In this document: positions 10,047 through 19,659 of the stretch, one piece after another | How positions within the stretch are numbered: position 1 is the first letter of the stretch | Layout: each line of letters opens with the position of its first letter | From: Priapulus caudatus | Taxonomy: Eukaryota; Priapulida; Priapulimorpha; Priapulimorphida; Priapulidae | NCBI RefSeq assembly: GCF_000485595.1 | Contig: NW_014577231.1 | Span: 544,871 to 570,291, forward strand | Direction of reading: 5' to 3' | DNA: 25,421 bases | The notes under the pieces: model-generated | Told to the model about the DNA's origin: nothing | Seen by the model: the letters and a program-made list of their open reading frames with translations, nothing else | The model's database searches: none | Translations under genes and position numbers: made by a program

Positions 10047-10336
10047 AGCAGATTGAATCGCGAGATTTTAATGTCTTTCGAACAAGTAAGTAACGATATT
10101 AGCAGACGAAAATTGTACGAATGGAATTTAGAAGGAAAGAAATGAATGAAAAATGAAATGAAGTTGAAATAGATTACAAATGGGACGTCAAGAAAGATTA
10201 GATTCCCATTCGCAAGATTCCCGTCGCCATCTTGTAAACAACTCGCCCGCGCTGACGCGAAGCAGCTTCTCAGCTTCGCGGCGCGCAGTGTCGTTCAGAC
10301 GAGCGTCGCGAGCGTGCGCTCTTCTGAACATGCCTC
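10047..10336. mobile_element. MITE-like foldback element, truncated copy 3
   Basis: The right two thirds of the element, from GCAGATT..TTTTAATGTC to TTCTGAACATGCCTC, cut on the left by the N run. It holds the AAATGAAATGAAGTTGAAA landmark and the CGCCATCTTGTAAACAACTCG segment. It probably corresponds to the copy at 3875-4316. Confidence 0.6.
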
Positions 10337-12785
10337 GGTCTCACCGCGGCAGGATGCCACTGGTGGCGAAACCTGTTCTCACGCGCACAGACTCGCTACT
10401 GGGTCGATTAACTGTATCTCACCGCGCGCCAGGATGCCTATCCTGGGTCGATTAACTTGTTCTCTAGCGCGGCAGGACGATTACCTGTTGTCGATTAACC
10501 GGTTCTCACGCGTACAGGACTGGCACCTGGAGCGACTTAACCTGTTCTCACGCGCACAGGACTCTACTGGGTCGATTAACCTGTTCTCATGCAGAGCAGG
10601 ACTGCACCTGGTGGCGATTAACCTGTTCTCATGCATGCAGACTGCTACCTGTGCGAATTAACTGTTCTAATGCACGCAGGACTTCACCTGGTGTCGCAAT
10701 TAACCAGTTCTCATGCATGCAGGACTGCTCCTGTGTCGATTAACCTAGTTCTCACGCAGCAGGATGCTACCGTGCGGTGGCGATATAAACCTGTTCTCAC
10801 GCATGCCAGGACTGCTACCTAGTGTCGATGAACCTGTTACTCACGCGCCAGGACTGCTACCTTCGTGTCGATTAACTGGTTCCACACACGCAGCCGACTG
10901 CTTACGGGGTCGATTAACCTATTCTCACGCTTACAGGCACTGCTACCTGTGCGATTTTAAACCTGTATCTCACGCGCCAGGACTGCTACCTGGTGTCGAA
11001 TTAACCTGTTCATCATGCATCATGCAGGACTGTAACCTCCGGTGTCGATTAACCTTTCTACGCGCGCAGACTCTACCTGGTGCGATTAACTTGTTCTCCA
11101 TGCACGCAGACTGCTACCTGTGTCGATTAACCTGTTCTCCATGCATGCCAGGACTGCTACCTGCTGTCATTAACCTGTTTCTCAGGCATGCAGGACTGCT
11201 ACCTGGGGTCGATAACCTGTTCGCATGCATGCCAGGACTCCTACCTGGCGAGTAAACCTGTTCTCACGCCGACAGCACTGCTACCTGGTGATCGATTAAC
11301 TGTTCATGCCACGCAGGACTGTACCTAGGTCGACTTAACCTGGTTCTGCAGCATGCAGCGGACTGCTACCTTTCGATTAACCTTGTCTTCATGCACGCAG
11401 GACTGCTACCTGGATGTCGATAACCAGTTCTCATGCTGCAGACTGCTACCTGGTGCGATTACCTTTCTCACGCATGCAGGACTGCTACCTGGGATCGAAT
11501 TAACCTGATTCTCACCGCGCAGGACTGCTACCTGGTGTCGATGAACTTGTTCTCATGACACGCAGGACTGCGACCTGTCGTCAATTAACCTGTTATCTGC
11601 AATGCAGACGTGCTACCTGGTGTCGAATTAAACCTGTTCTCAGGCAGAGGACTGCTACCTGGCGATTACACCTGTTCTTCACGCCGGCAGGACTGCTTTA
11701 CCTGAGTGTCGATTAACCTGATCTCACGCATGCAGGACTGCTACTCGGTGTCGATTAACCTGTTCTCATGGCATGCAGGACTGACCTGGTCGATTAACCT
11801 GTTCTCACGCGCACAGACTGCTACCTGGTGTCGATACCTGTTCCGCTGCGCAGGACGCTAACCTTCGGTGTCGATTAACGTTCTCACGCGTTACAGAGAC
11901 TGCACCTCGTGCGCATAACCTGTTCCTATGCCACGCAAGACGGCTATTCCTGGTGTCGTAACTGTTCTCACGCATTGCGGACTGCCTACCTGTCCTGTCG
12001 ATTACCTGTCTTCACGCGTACATGACTGCGACCTGGGTCGATTTAGACCAGTTCTCATGCATGCCAGGACTGCTAACGCTGTGTGTCGATTAACCTGTTT
12101 CTCACGCATGCAGACTGTACCCTGGTGTCGATTAACCTGTTATCAGCACGCAGGACGGCTACTGTGTCGATTAACCTGGTTCTCACGCGTACAGGACGCT
12201 ACCTGGATGTCGATTAACCATCTCAATGCCATGCAGGGACTTGCTACCTGGTGGGCGATTAACCTGGTTCTCACGCGCGCAGAGCTGCGACCTCTTGGTG
12301 TCGGAAGTAACCGTTCTCGACGCCGCAAGTGACTGTACTGGATGTCGATTTAACCTCTTCCACAGCGCGCAGGACTGTACCTGTGCAGACTTAACCTGTC
12401 TCATGCAGCAGACTGCTACCTGGTCGTTAACTGTTCTCATCGTGCGCAGGACTGGCTCCTTGGTGTCGATGATACCTGTTCTCACGCGATGCAGACTGCT
12501 ACCGGGGTCGAAGTACCTGTCTCAGCATGCAGGACTGCACCTGGTGCGATTAACCTTTTCTTCACGCATGCCGGACTGCCTACCTGGTGTCGATTGGAGA
12601 CCTGTTCTCGACGCATGCAGCGACTGCTACCTGGTGTCGTTTAGACCTGTTACTCACGCCACAGGACTGCTACCTGGTGTCGATGGTAAACCTGTTCGTC
12701 ACGCGCCCGCGCAGGACTGCCACCTGGTGTCGAGTCTAACCATGTTCTCACGGTGCGCAGGACTGCTACCTGGGTCGATTAACCG
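10337..12785 (+). repeat. 42-bp minisatellite, noisy inverted block 4
   Basis: About 2.45 kb of units in plus orientation, with mostly deletions around the consensus. It sits between two foldback elements, the same order as 4317-7049. Confidence 0.9.
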
Positions 12786-13211
12786 AGAGGCGGTGTTCAG
12801 GAGAAACGCGAACGCCTCAAATTCGATACGCTCGCTGCACGAACGCAGCCGTCCTTGAACGACACACGAGCGTGCTGTGCGCTCGCTTGATTCAAATGAT
12901 GGCGGCGCCCCCCATGGAGCGTTAGTCCAGCAGATATTAATGTCTTCGAACAAGTACTGTTAGACGAAGAGCAGACGAATATTGATACGAATGAAATTAG
13001 AAGTAAATAAATGAAATGAAAAATGAAATGAAGTTGAAAATAGTGCAAATTACGTCAGAAATGTTAGTCGGATTCGCCAGATTTCCCGGCGGGCGCCTAT
13101 CTTGCTAAACAACGCGCCGCTAGCGAACAGCCTTCTCAGCTGCTCGCAGCGCAGCTGCAGTCTTCAGAAGGCGAGCGCCCGTGAGCCGCGCTCATCCTGA
13201 ACACTGCCTCT
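12786..13211. mobile_element. MITE-like foldback element, copy 4
   Basis: The best-delimited copy. The left end is AGAGGCGGTGTTCAGGA after GATTAACCG and the right end is CTGAACACTGCCTCT before TGTCTCACC. The arms are complementary over at least 15 bp and again at GAACGACAC and the GATGGCGGC words. There is no open frame of note. Confidence 0.65.
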
Positions 13212-13505
13212 TGTCTCACCGCGCGCAGGACTCCATCTTGTTCGATAACCTGTTCTCATGCCATGCTAGGACTGCTACTTGGTTCGGATGACGTCTCATG
13301 CACGCTAGGACTGCTACCTGGTGTCCATAAACCTGTTCTCACAGCGCGCAGGACTGCTACCTGTGTCGATTAACCTGTCTCACGCGCACAGGCTCTACCT
13401 GCGTGTCGATTAACCTGATTTCTCACGCGGATACAGGACTTGCCTACCTTGTGTCTGAATTAACTTGTTCTCACGCGTACAGGAGCTGCTCCCTGGTGAT
13501 CGATT
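13212..13505 (+). repeat. 42-bp minisatellite, noisy inverted block 5
   Basis: About seven units that follow the foldback element. They reproduce, unit by unit, the sequence after the element ending at 7548, including the distinctive GGAGCTGCTCCCTGGTGATC near 13482-13501. It then switches strand at about 13505. Confidence 0.9.
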
Positions 13506-13680
13506 CGTGCATGAGAACAGTTAATCGACACCAGGTAGCAGTCCTGCGCGCGTGAGAACAGGTTAATCGACATCAGGTAGCAGTCCTGCGCGCGTGAGAA
13601 CAGGTTAATCGACACCAGGTAGCAGTCCTGCGCGCGTGAGAACTGGTTAATCGACACCAGGTAGCAGTCCTGCGCGCGCG
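13506..13680 (-). repeat. 42-bp minisatellite, clean right end
   Basis: About four nearly perfect units in the gene's own orientation, marking the upstream limit of the array in the intron. Three consecutive units end in CACGCGCGCAG. On the minus strand they read open as [14 protein letters not shown] repeats, with one M and one Q variant. Beyond 13680 the sequence is unique. Confidence 0.95.
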
Positions 13681-13997
13681 CATAGCGAAAAGCTTCGTTG
13701 AGCACGTGTATAGAATGTTGCGTGCGTACATTTACAACACGGGCAAGTCTTTAATAGCGCAATCTACTTGAGTTTAGCATATGCAGATTGTAGTCAATGG
13801 TGCATGCTTTTGAACAGTTTCTGCTTCATGCTGCTAGATACCGCTACTAATTTCATTCACATATTTACGACGAGTAGATTTGTTGTCTGTATGTTGCTTT
13901 ACTTGAATATAGCAACTAACTTTTATGGGTGCTAGATTTCAGTCGATGCTCAAGTACAACAGGATTTTGGAATTTGATTACTAGATGCATTCAGTAC
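13681..13997 (-). other. DDX47: Unique 5' part of the array-bearing intron
   Basis: About 317 bp between the donor of exon 13998-14114 and the array. AT-rich; I see no gene, RNA or repeat. Confidence 0.8.
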
Positions 13998-14114
13998 CTT
14001 GTATTTAGTTGGTATAAAAATGTAGTGCTGCTGAAGCTTCTCAACTGTCTGGTACTTCGTTGAGACCTCAACTTTTACAGGATCTTGCAAGGAAGCTCTC
14101 TGAAGCTTTGCAAC
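13998..14114 (-). CDS. DDX47: DDX47 linker exon between the two RecA domains
   Basis: A 117-nt exon of 39 codons, phase 0 at both ends, after a TGTGTAG acceptor and before a gtactg donor. It encodes [20 protein letters not shown] and then [19 protein letters not shown]. This is the segment that leaves RecA domain 1 and enters domain 2. It carries no catalytic motif but agrees with vertebrate DDX47 along its length. Its donor begins the intron that contains the 42-bp repeat array, so it is the exon that must be spliced to one of the many acceptor copies described below. Confidence 0.94.
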
Positions 14115-14261
14115 CTACACATAAAAATACCACATTGACATTATACATAACATACAGAAGATTCTGCACTATGACCCTCTAAGATGCACCACACCAGTTT
14201 CAAAATGAGAAATGTAATTCCAAAGCATAGTGATATTAACCCTACATAAGTATCTACATAC

Positions 14262-14381
14262 CTTTTTTGTCATTGTTGCAGAAAACAAGTAAGTATGTCG
14301 ATCTCTTGGAATGACTTTTAGGATTTTATCTACTTCAGCTTCGAAGTCCATGTTTAGAATTCTATCAGCTTCATCCATCAC
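14262..14381 (-). CDS. DDX47: DDX47 exon with motifs II and III
   Basis: A 120-nt exon of exactly 40 codons, phase 0 at both ends, with a TTGTAG acceptor and a gtatgt donor. DEAD (motif II, Walker B) binds the magnesium ion and activates water for ATP hydrolysis. SAT (motif III) couples hydrolysis to strand separation. The stretch between them ([18 protein letters not shown], then PRDR) matches the family. The introns on either side are short (170 and 147 bp), unlike the rest of the gene. Confidence 0.97.
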
Positions 14382-14551
14382 CTACAATATCATTACATTG
14401 CACATTTGGTAAAAATAGCTTAGTTTTCTACCCAAAATCATTCCTATAAGAATATGATTTGCCTTAGAACACCTTACTAGTGGAATAACCAAGACTTTGG
14501 CGAGTAACTTTTATCTAAACTAGTCGCACGAGCACATCCGGCAATACATAC

Positions 14552-14694
14552 CAAATATTTTAGAGCTCTTAGGTTAAACCCTTTTGTGTTTTCCAAATGA
14601 TCCACCAGTCGACCTGGTGTGGCAATGACAACGTGTGGCTTCTTTGCGAGATGTATAGCCTGGGTCATCATGTCAATGCCTCCAACGATTACAG
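14552..14694 (-). CDS. DDX47: DDX47 exon with GG and motif Ib
   Basis: A 143-nt exon after a TTTGCAG acceptor, ending at a gtatgt donor. It completes the split Ala and encodes 47 residues. VIVGGID carries the conserved GG pair, and ATPGR is motif Ib; both contact the RNA backbone in RecA-like domain 1. [16 protein letters not shown] follows, as in vertebrate DDX47. It ends in phase 0, and the next exon starts with VMDEAD. Confidence 0.96.
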
Positions 14695-15523
14695 CTGCAA
14701 AGTGCAAACAATATTAAATTGATTATTACGAGATTTTTGCTCAGAAAAACGAAATATAGCTGATTATAGTCTCACATGACAGCAGAAATATCACTGATTA
14801 CACCAACATTAAAAACACTAAGATGTCATGCAGTTATAGCATAGAAAAATGGATTTGACCACATCGTAACAGCAATAAATTTTATCGTATGCCGACTCAC
14901 AAAATCACAAATGGCGCCTTCAAAACAAGTGCACATAATTAAAACAACGGTGTGTGTATTTCTGTGTGCATGTAAATCAAACAAGAGCCGCAGAGCGACT
15001 GGGCTCTGCTGAGGTCTGTTGCTATGATTATTCATGCGATTCTACAAGCTGCATCTGACTTCGCCAGCTGAGATAATAAATATTAGATCTATAAATCTTA
15101 GATGTAGATAAAAATGTTGCTTGCATAGGGGCGTAGCAAGAGTCCGTGTCATGAACAAAACACAGCGACACCTGGCGCCAACGAATTCATTTAATTTCGA
15201 TAGGTAGATGGATTTATTTCTTACGTAGTATAGACATTTTCTTGTGTTACACCACACTGTATTTGCCTGCATAATCATCCATTATCTTTGCTATAAATTT
15301 TATTTGAATTTCAATTTGGTTTCGAATTTTGAATGCGTGCAAGTTACTATCATCCCTGCACATTCTTGTCTATCCGAATAGATGGGGGGCCGCTTTCAAA
15401 GGCATACTTTATCGTGCAATGCAGCAAGGTACATTTCGACTAGATGGGTCCCCGCCGTCAACTCCACTCACTGCTCGCTCTGCCATGCCCAGCGAGGCCT
15501 AAGCCGAGAGGTGGGATCGAGTA
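14695..15523 (-). other. DDX47: DDX47 intron, left of the solo LTR
   Basis: Non-coding. The only notable element is the segment at about 15031-15075, which recurs at about 17499-17544. No RNA gene seen. Confidence 0.7.
15031..15075 (+). repeat. Dispersed 45-bp segment, copy 1
   Basis: ATTCATGCGATTCTACAAGC, then TGCATCTGACTTCG and AGCTGAG, shared almost exactly with about 17499-17544 in the same orientation. Probably the end of an interspersed repeat. Confidence 0.7.
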
Positions 15524-15527
15524 CCAG

Positions 15528-16199
15528 TGTAGCAGGGCTACGCGAAAAGCTGTGGGGATATTCTCAGCGCAATGACATCATTGCTAAACTTGAATGCGGT
15601 CAAGAATAAGTCACAGGATATTCTCAGCGCAATGACATCATTGCTAAACTTGAATGCGGTCAAGAATAAGTCACAGGATATTCTCAGCGCGATGACATTA
15701 TTGCTAAACTTGAACGCGGTTAGGAATAGTACATCGCGTGACCGCTTGCGTTCTAACTGCGTACTGTGGGCGTGGCCCAATCACCAACCAGCCTTTCGGT
15801 CAGGTGACCCTGGTTTGATATCAAGTTCGATATAAAATCTATTCACAGCTGGGCTCAGTTTCCCGCGCCCATAGCCACAGCACTATGGATAGGGGATACG
15901 CGCCCCCACTATGACCACACACGCGCGATGGATATAAAAACCTACCGCGCGCTGCGACACCTAGCCAGTCAAAGCCAGCAGTTACTTAGTTAGTCAGTTA
16001 GTCTTAGTCAGTCACGTAGACACACGTAGTGAAGAAGTAGAAGAACTTATATGTGTTGTAAAACATTACCTAGTCTGTATTTAGTGATTCGCTGAGTAGA
16101 ATAAAACCATCTAGTCTATATTACGACCTATACGATCACGTGCCTACACACAGTCAGGAATCGTCTATAACACATGTACAATAGCAGAAACCTGGTACA
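15528..16199 (+). mobile_element. Solo LTR of a retrotransposon
   Basis: A 672-bp unit that starts TGTAGCAGG and ends CCTGGTACA. The ends are inverted repeats matching at 8 of 9 positions and have the canonical TG..CA. It is flanked on both sides by CCAG (15524-15527 and 16200-16203), a 4-bp target duplication. A TATAAAAA box (15933-15940) and an AATAAA signal (16100-16105) lie in the order expected for U3-R-U5 on the plus strand, opposite to DDX47. No gag, protease or polymerase sequence and no second LTR is present, so it looks like the product of LTR-LTR recombination. The four-base duplication suits Gypsy-type elements, but the family is not identified. Confidence 0.72.
15561..15737 (+). 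repeat. 60-bp tandem repeat in the LTR U3 region
   Basis: Units at 15561-15620 and 15621-15680 are identical. A third (15681 to about 15737) is partial and slightly diverged. Each full unit carries the near-palindrome AATGACATCATT, which resembles a bZIP (CRE/AP-1-like) site. Repeated enhancer blocks in U3 are common in LTR elements; an enhancer role here is inference. Confidence 0.85.
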
Positions 16200-16203
16200 C
16201 CAG

Positions 16204-17239
16204 TCTACATTTCGAGCAGCTATCAGCGGCCACAAAAAGCCAAAGTCAGTGCGAGACTGCGAGTGTATTCGCAATGTGTACACTACAGAATCTCATATAG
16301 TTATTGTTTAAGTAAGTAAACGTTGTTCAAGTAAAGAGTTATGTGTGGAATTTCACTGTAAAATGTGAGGCTTCCACAACCACAGGTACTGGCAAACGCA
16401 GCCGAGTAGGCAGTAAACCAATCCATGTTTAAAGTTAAATGCATATACATAGACCTACCGACACTGTCACCTCATCTTTTGCAAAAATTCACTAGAACCC
16501 CAATGTTTGCATCATTTCACTGGCTCAATGAGAACATTTCGTGATGTTTGCACACTGCAAGTATGCTCAGAGTAGGTCTATATAGGCTTTTTGTTGCGAG
16601 GTGTCCGTTTTAACCCTCCTCTTGAAAGTCAAAAGGTTATCAGACACTTACTCTTCACACGTCAGCGGAAAGTACATTTCATGGTCCTTTCAATAAAGTG
16701 ATAAAAATGGTAGGTCAGCGCTGAAACAAAAATGTTTTTCACTCGGTCCGTTAGACCATGTCCTCAGAAAATGTCTGATATCTGACCTTTCCCCCACTCC
16801 CATTTGACCTGTGACCTCCAATTTTGCGCTGGTGATGGCTTTCCTCCCCATCACACTATACATCGAATATTAAAGTGATTACGTCACCGTAAATAGTAAA
16901 AATAAAAAAAATATTTCCACTTTTTCACAAAAAATATAAGTTTCTGTTCACATTTTATGGTTAAATTGCTGCATTATACTTCCTATTTTACTATATTGTT
17001 CGATGTGAACATACACTCGTGACCCATACATAGTCATAGCCCGTAGCAAGCAATTTATGTTGAGAACATTCATTCAAATCGTCCAGGTTTTTTGGATTTT
17101 TAACTAGTTGAGAAACAATCTTATCAGGTAAGAATTTGACGATTTGTTTAGTCCCGTTAGTTCTTACTTTTAATGTAAAAAAATGGCAATTTTTTTTACA
17201 AATTTTACCATAGAAAATTCGTGACGTAGTCCCTTTAAT
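16204..17239 (-). other. DDX47: DDX47 intron, between LTR and next repeat
   Basis: About 1 kb with no gene or RNA recognised. AT-rich, with short words such as GTGATTACGTCAC and CGTGACGTAGTCCC that look like fragments of dispersed repeats, but I cannot delimit an element. Confidence 0.6.
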
Positions 17240-17500
17240 AGCGTAGGTCGAGCCGTTGAGATTTGTGCCGCAATTCCGTATTTCCTCCTATACCTAAACT
17301 TATGGGGGAAATATTCCCCCACCATTGACACATCTTGACCTTTGACCCTTGACCCCCAAATTCAACATCCCGAGTCCTATTTCGCAATTCCCCCCCACGC
17401 ACCCCACCCCGGCGTCCCGAATATCAAGATCGTACGTCGCGCGGTTAAGATTTGTGCCGTAACTGTTGACACACGAACAGACGGACGGACGGACGGACAT
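17240..17500. repeat. Interspersed repeat with duplicated 33-bp segment and GGAC tract
   Basis: Two similar segments, at about 17243-17275 and 17429-17461, share CGTA.GTCG.GC.GTT and AGATTTGTGCCG. Between them lies a perfect 8-bp-stem hairpin (17303-17310 with 17314-17321, loop ATA). The unit ends in a short GGAC/ACGG tract at about 17480-17499. This looks like a non-autonomous dispersed repeat; its class is unknown. Confidence 0.5.
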
Positions 17501-17544
17501 TCATGCGATTCTACAAGCTGCATCTGACTTCGTTAGCTGAGTTA
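17499..17544 (+). repeat. Dispersed 45-bp segment, copy 2
   Basis: Second copy of the segment at 15031. It directly follows the GGAC tract of the repeat at 17240-17500, so it may be that element's terminus. Confidence 0.7.
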
Positions 17545-18068
17545 ACAACCATGGAAACAGTAGGGCATGTACTTTGGAGTTCAGAGAAGAAGAGAAGACG
17601 TTTTTGGTCAAAGCAGAGCTATATGTGAGTCGGAAAGGGTTCCGAATGAGCCTTGGCAACAAGTTTCTTTACCGGGCATCAGTATTACACTCCCCGAACG
17701 CTAGTCTAAACCTCTGTGTTTACACTCGGACCAAAACTGCCATGGTGCGACTATTTTCTACTGCGCCCAGGTCGATGTCTCGCGCTCACCGCGAGAAAGT
17801 CCGAGAGATGGTAACAGAAACGATATCAGTAAACAAAAGTTGTAATCGTGCATGGTTTGGTGAATACGAACGTTCTAACACATTTTATCGTTACTCTAGA
17901 CAATTGCTGTTACTCAAGCAATAACGGTAGGTATCATGAGTGGGGAAAACACTGGAAAACTCTCGTAACAATTACTTTAAAAGCATACATCAATAAGCTC
18001 CCAGCATTTGTCTTATGATATCTATGATTACAGCATATACACAGGCATATAAATTTAGATCTACTCAC
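17545..18068 (-). other. DDX47: DDX47 intron before exon 18069
   Basis: Holds a plus-strand open frame of 116 codons (17574-17924) with no recognisable domain, splice context or neighbour. I do not call it a gene. Otherwise nothing is seen. Confidence 0.6.
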
Positions 18069-18257
18069 CACATTTAATACCAATGGATGAGCCAAGTGCC
18101 TCAAACTGTTCAGATATCTGAAATGCAAGTTCTCTAGTAGGTGTGAGAATAAGACCGAATAACCGTTGTGGATTCTCTAGCAGAGCTTGTATGATGGGAA
18201 TTGCAAATGCTCCCGTCTTTCCTGATCCCGTCTCAGCCAAACCAATAACATCTTTAC
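18069..18257 (-). CDS. DDX47: DDX47 exon with motifs I and Ia
   Basis: A 189-nt exon preceded by a TTTGCAG acceptor and followed by a gtgagt donor. It completes the split Gly, then encodes 62 residues (KDVIGL to GSSIGIKC) and leaves one base of a split Ala codon. AETGSGKT is the Walker A motif (motif I) that binds the ATP phosphates, and PTRELA is motif Ia, which contacts [18 protein letters not shown] agrees with vertebrate DDX47. The open frame continues upstream of the acceptor to an ATG near 18312, but that part is intron: it has no family similarity and lies before the splice acceptor. Confidence 0.96.
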
Positions 18258-19605
18258 CTGCAAACAGGGATTTACATAAAATATACTTCTGATCAAGCTT
18301 TGATGCTAACATCTATAATAATTAAGATGCATAATAATTAAGATGACTAAGATACAATGTATTAATATTTATTACACATTTATGGTAATAGTGCTAGCCT
18401 AGAAAGTGTCACTATCATATACTATACACGTTTTACTAGTGTATAACTTGGGAGTAAACATATAACTGATTGACATTCGTATTGCAACCACCATGATTAT
18501 ATCATCAGGAGTGAATAAAAACAAAGGAGTGTGCAATGGTCAATTATTGAAAATCTATCGACTAACGTTCACTACCACTACTAGTATACCTACAATTTAT
18601 TATGTTTAATTCAACAAATTGGAGGTCAAAATCTACCTCAAACATTTCCCTAGCATCACACATAATCGGTTTCCCCATATATATTCACAATTCACGAGTA
18701 TAATTAACAATTTTCATAATAATATCAAAGTGACCTATGATCTATTTCATACCAATGACATAATAAACACACGTTAGACACAACCTCATAAAGATCAGTC
18801 TTCAAAATCCAGGAGACTATATCAAAAAAAGAAGAGACACAGAGTTGTTCAAATAGACCAATACCATCGCATCAAAACTGCGGATCGCAGTAGAAAGCTT
18901 TAATTTTGCAATTAACTAAAGAGGAAGGAAGATAATTCCAATACGGCAGGGTTCTACGAAATATTTTTTACCACTTGCCCTGCGCAAGTGCTGACAAAAT
19001 TGACTTGCACAAATAAAAATGTCACTTGCCCGAACAAAAATATCAATTGCCCGATGACGATGTGTATTACTTCATGTTCACTCAATTTATGTGCTAATAT
19101 ATATATGTTTAAAGTTGTATATATGTTTTATAATCCCTCAGATTGTTCAGATAGCTTTATATTGAATGTTTTTAAAATGAGAGCGATACATGTAACCAAA
19201 TTGAATGTACGGCAATGCTAATCAGGGCATTACACACAAGTGTGTACAAGTGATATCAAGCGAAGAGTGGTAAACCCTTTTCCATTTCTTCGAGAACATT
19301 GCGCGCAATTCCACTACACTCAAAGAACATTTATCACTTTTAACACAGAACATATCATACTAGCACTCATTGCTACTTTAGTAACCACACTGCTACGTAC
19401 ATTTATTTATCTACGATCGTGACACAAACATATGCACACGAGCGCTGCGAGTCCACTTCACTATCACTATAGTAACTATCGTAGGAACGGGGAAAACCCA
19501 AAAGGGTACGTAGTGTGTAACTTAGTACGCTTTATTTTTCTGCCAAAATATTCATCTTAGGCTCAGCTGCTATGGAATCGTCGATCCTGGAAACGCACTG
19601 AAAAT
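18258..19605 (-). other. DDX47: AT-rich DDX47 intron
   Basis: Low GC (for example 16 of 60 bases at 18361-18420). No gene or RNA seen. CACTTGCCC-like words cluster at about 18972-19053. Confidence 0.65.
18972..19053. repeat. CTTGCCC-word cluster
   Basis: CACTTGCCC, GACTTGCAC, TCACTTGCCCGA and CAATTGCCCGA recur within about 80 bp. Complementary words GGGCAATTGCCC and CGGGCAAGTGCA lie at about 19619-19648. This could be the two ends of one diverged inverted-repeat element of about 680 bp, but the match is only word-level. Confidence 0.3.
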
Positions 19606-19659
19606 TGAAATTGCAAAATTGGGCAATTGCCCAATCGGGCAAGTGCAGGCTTTCAGATT

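Noticed and set aside
2373-13505. Many plus-strand open frames translating to repeats of DCYLV.INLFS
   Set aside because: They are frames through the intronic minisatellite, shift frame at every indel and have no start context or separate promoter. The repeat is explained by the copied exon border.
15528-16199. A full-length LTR retrotransposon
   Set aside because: No second LTR, primer-binding site or coding region follows; the flanking CCAG duplication lies directly at both ends of one LTR.
17574-17924. A 116-codon plus-strand open frame
   Set aside because: No recognisable family, no splice or promoter support, and it lies in an intron on the antisense strand. I cannot support it as a gene from sequence alone.
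18258-18312. Upstream ATG extending the motif I exon
   Set aside because: A TTTGCAG acceptor at 18258 and the matching split Gly codon from exon 24933-25026 show that this is intron.
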